Shown here piece by piece: positions 61,964 through 64,000 of a stretch of DNA of 64,000 nt. Below the pieces are notes generated by a model, which was not told the origin of the DNA, ran no database searches, and worked only from the letters and a program-made list of their open reading frames with translations. Origin of the DNA: Fulvivirga sp. M361. Its GTDB lineage: Bacteria > Bacteroidota > Bacteroidia > Cytophagales > Cyclobacteriaceae. The stretch lies in contig NZ_VKDC01000006.1 in NCBI RefSeq assembly GCF_007097395.1, forward strand, positions 396,073 to 460,072, given 5' to 3'. Numbering within the stretch: the stretch's first letter is position 1; every line of letters starts with the position of its first letter. A program made the translations under genes and the position numbers.

Positions 61964-64000
61964 ATGATCACCATCCTTAAAAATATACTGATTGTAATTT
62001 GTTGCATAATAGCGGTCTTCTCCTGTACAAATCAAAACCCTCATGCTTTGAAACATACTATTCATGATAACTGGCAATTTCAGCAGACGGGAAAAGAAGA
62101 ATGGATGAAGGCCCGGGTTCCTGGTACAGTTCATACCGATTTACTGACCAATACTAAAATCGAAGATCCATTCTATCGTACCAATGAGCACAACCTGCAA
62201 TGGATAGAAGATGAGAACTGGACCTATAGAACTACCTTTGGATCCGACGACCTTTCGAATTACGACGAAATAGAGCTTGTCTTAGAAGGGCTGGACACTT
62301 ATGCTGATGTTTACCTTAACGATACCCTGGTATTAAAAACGTATAACATGTTCAGGGAATGGCGCCGGTCGGTCAAAGAACTGCTGCGCAAAGGTGAAAA
62401 TCAGTTGGTCATTCAATTCCGCTCACCCATGAAAGAGGTCGGAGCAAGATATGATACCATGCAAATAAAGTATTTTGCCGGAAACGATCGGCATGAAAAA
62501 AAACTAAGTGTATTTACACGTAAAGCTCCTTACCACTATGGGTGGGACTGGGGTCCCAGGTTTGTTACTTCCGGGATCTGGAAGCCTGTATACCTGGAAG
62601 CATGGAGTACAGCAAAGCTTTCAGGCTTGGCGGTTGTACAAAAATCATTGACGGATGAATCAGCGGTTTTAGAGATCTCACATGAAGTTCAATCTACTAG
62701 AGAAACGGCTGCTACACTGCAAGTTGAGGTGGACCGCAAGATCTTTACACAGGAAGTCATATTAAAAAAAGGTGAAAATACCACTATAGTACAAGCCGAA
62801 GTGCTGGCCCCCAAACGCTGGTGGCCGAATGGTTTAGGAGCTCCGAATTTATATGAAATAAAAACAGAACTGATCATAGACAATGCAGTGACAGACACCC
62901 GGAGGTTAAAAACGGGCCTTCGTACGGTGGAAATAAAACAACTGCCCGATAGCGCCGGAAGAAGCTTCGAGGTTTGGGTGAACGACCAACCGGTATTTAT
63001 GAAAGGGGGAAATTATATCCCTATGGATAATTTCACTCCCCGGGTGAGTGAAAATGACTATCGCGAATTGATTGAAAATTGTAAAAACACAAATATGAAT
63101 ATGCTCCGTGTTTGGGGAGGTGGTATTTATGAAAGAGACGTATTCTATGAATTATGTGATGAAAATGGCATACTGGTTTGGCAGGATTTTATGTTTGCCT
63201 GTAGCATGTATCCCGGAGATACTGCGTTCCTTGAAAATGTAAGACAAGAAGCCATTGATAACATCAAACGGTTGAGAAACCATCCAAGTATAGCCTTATG
63301 GTGTGGAAATAATGAGATAGAAGAAGCGTGGCATCATTGGGGCCTGAAGGAACGTTCTCCAAATTACTTCTGGGAGGATTATAAAAAATTGTTTCATGAA
63401 TTGCTTTCTGAAATGGTAGCAACATACGACCCACAAAGATACTACCACAGAAGCTCACCTACGTCCAATGACACGGTCCATATGCCACGGGATAGCCGTT
63501 ACGGAGATATCCATTATTGGGGCGTCTGGCATGGAGAAGAGCCTTTTTCTTCCTTCCTGGAGCATAAGAATACCGGTAGGTTTGTAAGTGAATACGGGTT
63601 TCAGTCTTTTCCTTCCCTGGCCACCATAAAAACTTTTGCCGAACCGCATGATTTTGATATAGCATCGGAAGTGATGAAATCTCATCAAAAGAATAACGGA
63701 GGCAACAGAAGGATCAAAAACTATATGGAAAAATACTATGGCGTCCCGGATGATTTTAGCTCTTTCCTGTATGTAAGTCAGCTTTTACAGGCTGAAGCAA
63801 TGAAAGTAGCTGTAGAACATCATCGAAGAATGATGCCCTACACGATGGGTAGCTTGTATTGGCAGATCAACGACTGCTGGCCCGGAGCCAGCTGGGCAGG
63901 ACTGGATTACTATGGTAATTGGAAAGCCTTGCAGTATTACACCCGTGACTTTTTCAGTCCTGTTTTGGTCAGTCCAAAACAGGAAAATGACAGGATTGAT
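61964..64000 (+). CDS. GH2-family beta-mannosidase lipoprotein, 3' end cut by window edge
   Basis: The frame is open for 679 codons to the right edge, so the C-terminus is missing. It starts at ATG 61964 with a lipobox VFSC, near residue 21. The N-terminal sandwich (WQFQQTGKEEWMKARVPGTVHTDLL) and MKARVPGTVH are typical of beta-mannosidases. LWCGNNEIEEAW has acid/base E451, and FVSEYGFQSFPS has nucleophile E543. HYGWDWGPRF and QINDCWPGASW are further beta-mannosidase signatures. It should trim beta-mannosyl residues from oligosaccharides, alongside the GH92 alpha-mannosidase. It may not be the last gene of the PUL. Confidence 0.9.
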   Translation, partial: MITILKNILIVICCIIAVFSCTNQNPHALKHTIHDNWQFQQTGKEEWMKARVPGTVHTDLLTNTKIEDPFYRTNEHNLQWIEDENWTYRTTFGSDDLSNYDEIELVLEGLDTYADVYLNDTLVLKTYNMFREWRRSVKELLRKGENQLVIQFRSPMKEVGARYDTMQIKYFAGNDRHEKKLSVFTRKAPYHYGWDWGPRFVTSGIWKPVYLEAWSTAKLSGLAVVQKSLTDESAVLEISHEVQSTRETAATLQVEVDRKIFTQEVILKKGENTTIVQAEVLAPKRWWPNGLGAPNLYEIKTELIIDNAVTDTRRLKTGLRTVEIKQLPDSAGRSFEVWVNDQPVFMKGGNYIPMDNFTPRVSENDYRELIENCKNTNMNMLRVWGGGIYERDVFYELCDENGILVWQDFMFACSMYPGDTAFLENVRQEAIDNIKRLRNHPSIALWCGNNEIEEAWHHWGLKERSPNYFWEDYKKLFHELLSEMVATYDPQRYYHRSSPTSNDTVHMPRDSRYGDIHYWGVWHGEEPFSSFLEHKNTGRFVSEYGFQSFPSLATIKTFAEPHDFDIASEVMKSHQKNNGGNRRIKNYMEKYYGVPDDFSSFLYVSQLLQAEAMKVAVEHHRRMMPYTMGSLYWQINDCWPGASWAGLDYYGNWKALQYYTRDFFSPVLVSPKQENDRID

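Noticed and set aside
25255-64000. Assignment of the PUL to ulvan or alginate
   Set aside because: No rhamnosidase or known ulvan lyase pattern was seen for ulvan, and alginate loci do not need sulfatases and mannosidases. The alginate_lyase name of a domain does not fix the substrate.

Overview
The window reads as chromosome of a Bacteroidota member, probably Cytophagales and probably a marine or polysaccharide-rich habitat (the order and habitat are inference). Supporting signs are a SusC/SusD pair with STN domain, ECF sigma factor and FecR-type anti-sigma factor, three secreted proteins ending in type IX secretion (T9SS) sorting domains with a YPNPAS motif, a TPR-CHAT protein, moderate GC and few clear Shine-Dalgarno sites. 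I saw no rRNA, tRNA, CRISPR array, transposase or phage gene.

Layout. (1) 1-8189, minus strand: a truncated secreted esterase, then a polysaccharide-synthesis operon read right to left: response regulator, priming sugar transferase with a fused receiver-like domain, two GT2 glycosyltransferases, a sugar-nucleotide epimerase, a GT4 glycosyltransferase, a methyltransferase and a secreted propeller-like protein. (2) 8190-9208: a 1 kb gene-free AT-rich divergent region. (3) 9209-12076: a TPR-CHAT protease-like protein. (4) 12354-15520: a NapA-type molybdopterin reductase, a NapC-like tetraheme cytochrome and a 62-residue membrane protein. (5) 15677-17140: a T9SS-exported esterase. (6) 17418-22077: a sugar operon (PfkB kinase, FucI-like isomerase, class II aldolase) with a divergent AraC regulator and a small cupin. 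(7) 22376-25029: four 22-bp palindromes in front of a SatD-like/HTH protein, a DUF3307 membrane protein and a GT2 protein. (8) 25255-64000 and beyond: a large polysaccharide utilisation locus (PUL), all on the plus strand.

The PUL starts with sigma factor and FecR, then two perfect inverted repeats, then SusC and SusD, then another strong hairpin. Downstream are a 2377-residue multimodular T9SS protein with a GH-A-type barrel, a second T9SS GH-A enzyme with a ricin-type lectin, three S1 sulfatases, GH92, a parallel beta-helix enzyme, GH97, a jelly-roll polysaccharide lyase, a CE1-like esterase, a GH88-alginate-lyase-type fusion, GH13, a heparinase II/III-like lyase, a third GH-A enzyme and a GH2 beta-mannosidase cut by the window end. 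Together they suggest degradation of a sulfated, uronic-acid-containing, mannose-containing glycan, perhaps a sulfated glucuronomannan. That substrate is an inference from gene content.

The most unusual observations are: a DNRLRE-type carbohydrate-binding module inserted inside a fibronectin III fold, with the nested unit duplicated in tandem; the GH88-lyase fusion; the paired palindromes in front of a SatD-like protein whose spaced motifs resemble a class III nucleotide cyclase; and the uncharacterised GH-A barrel of the giant protein.
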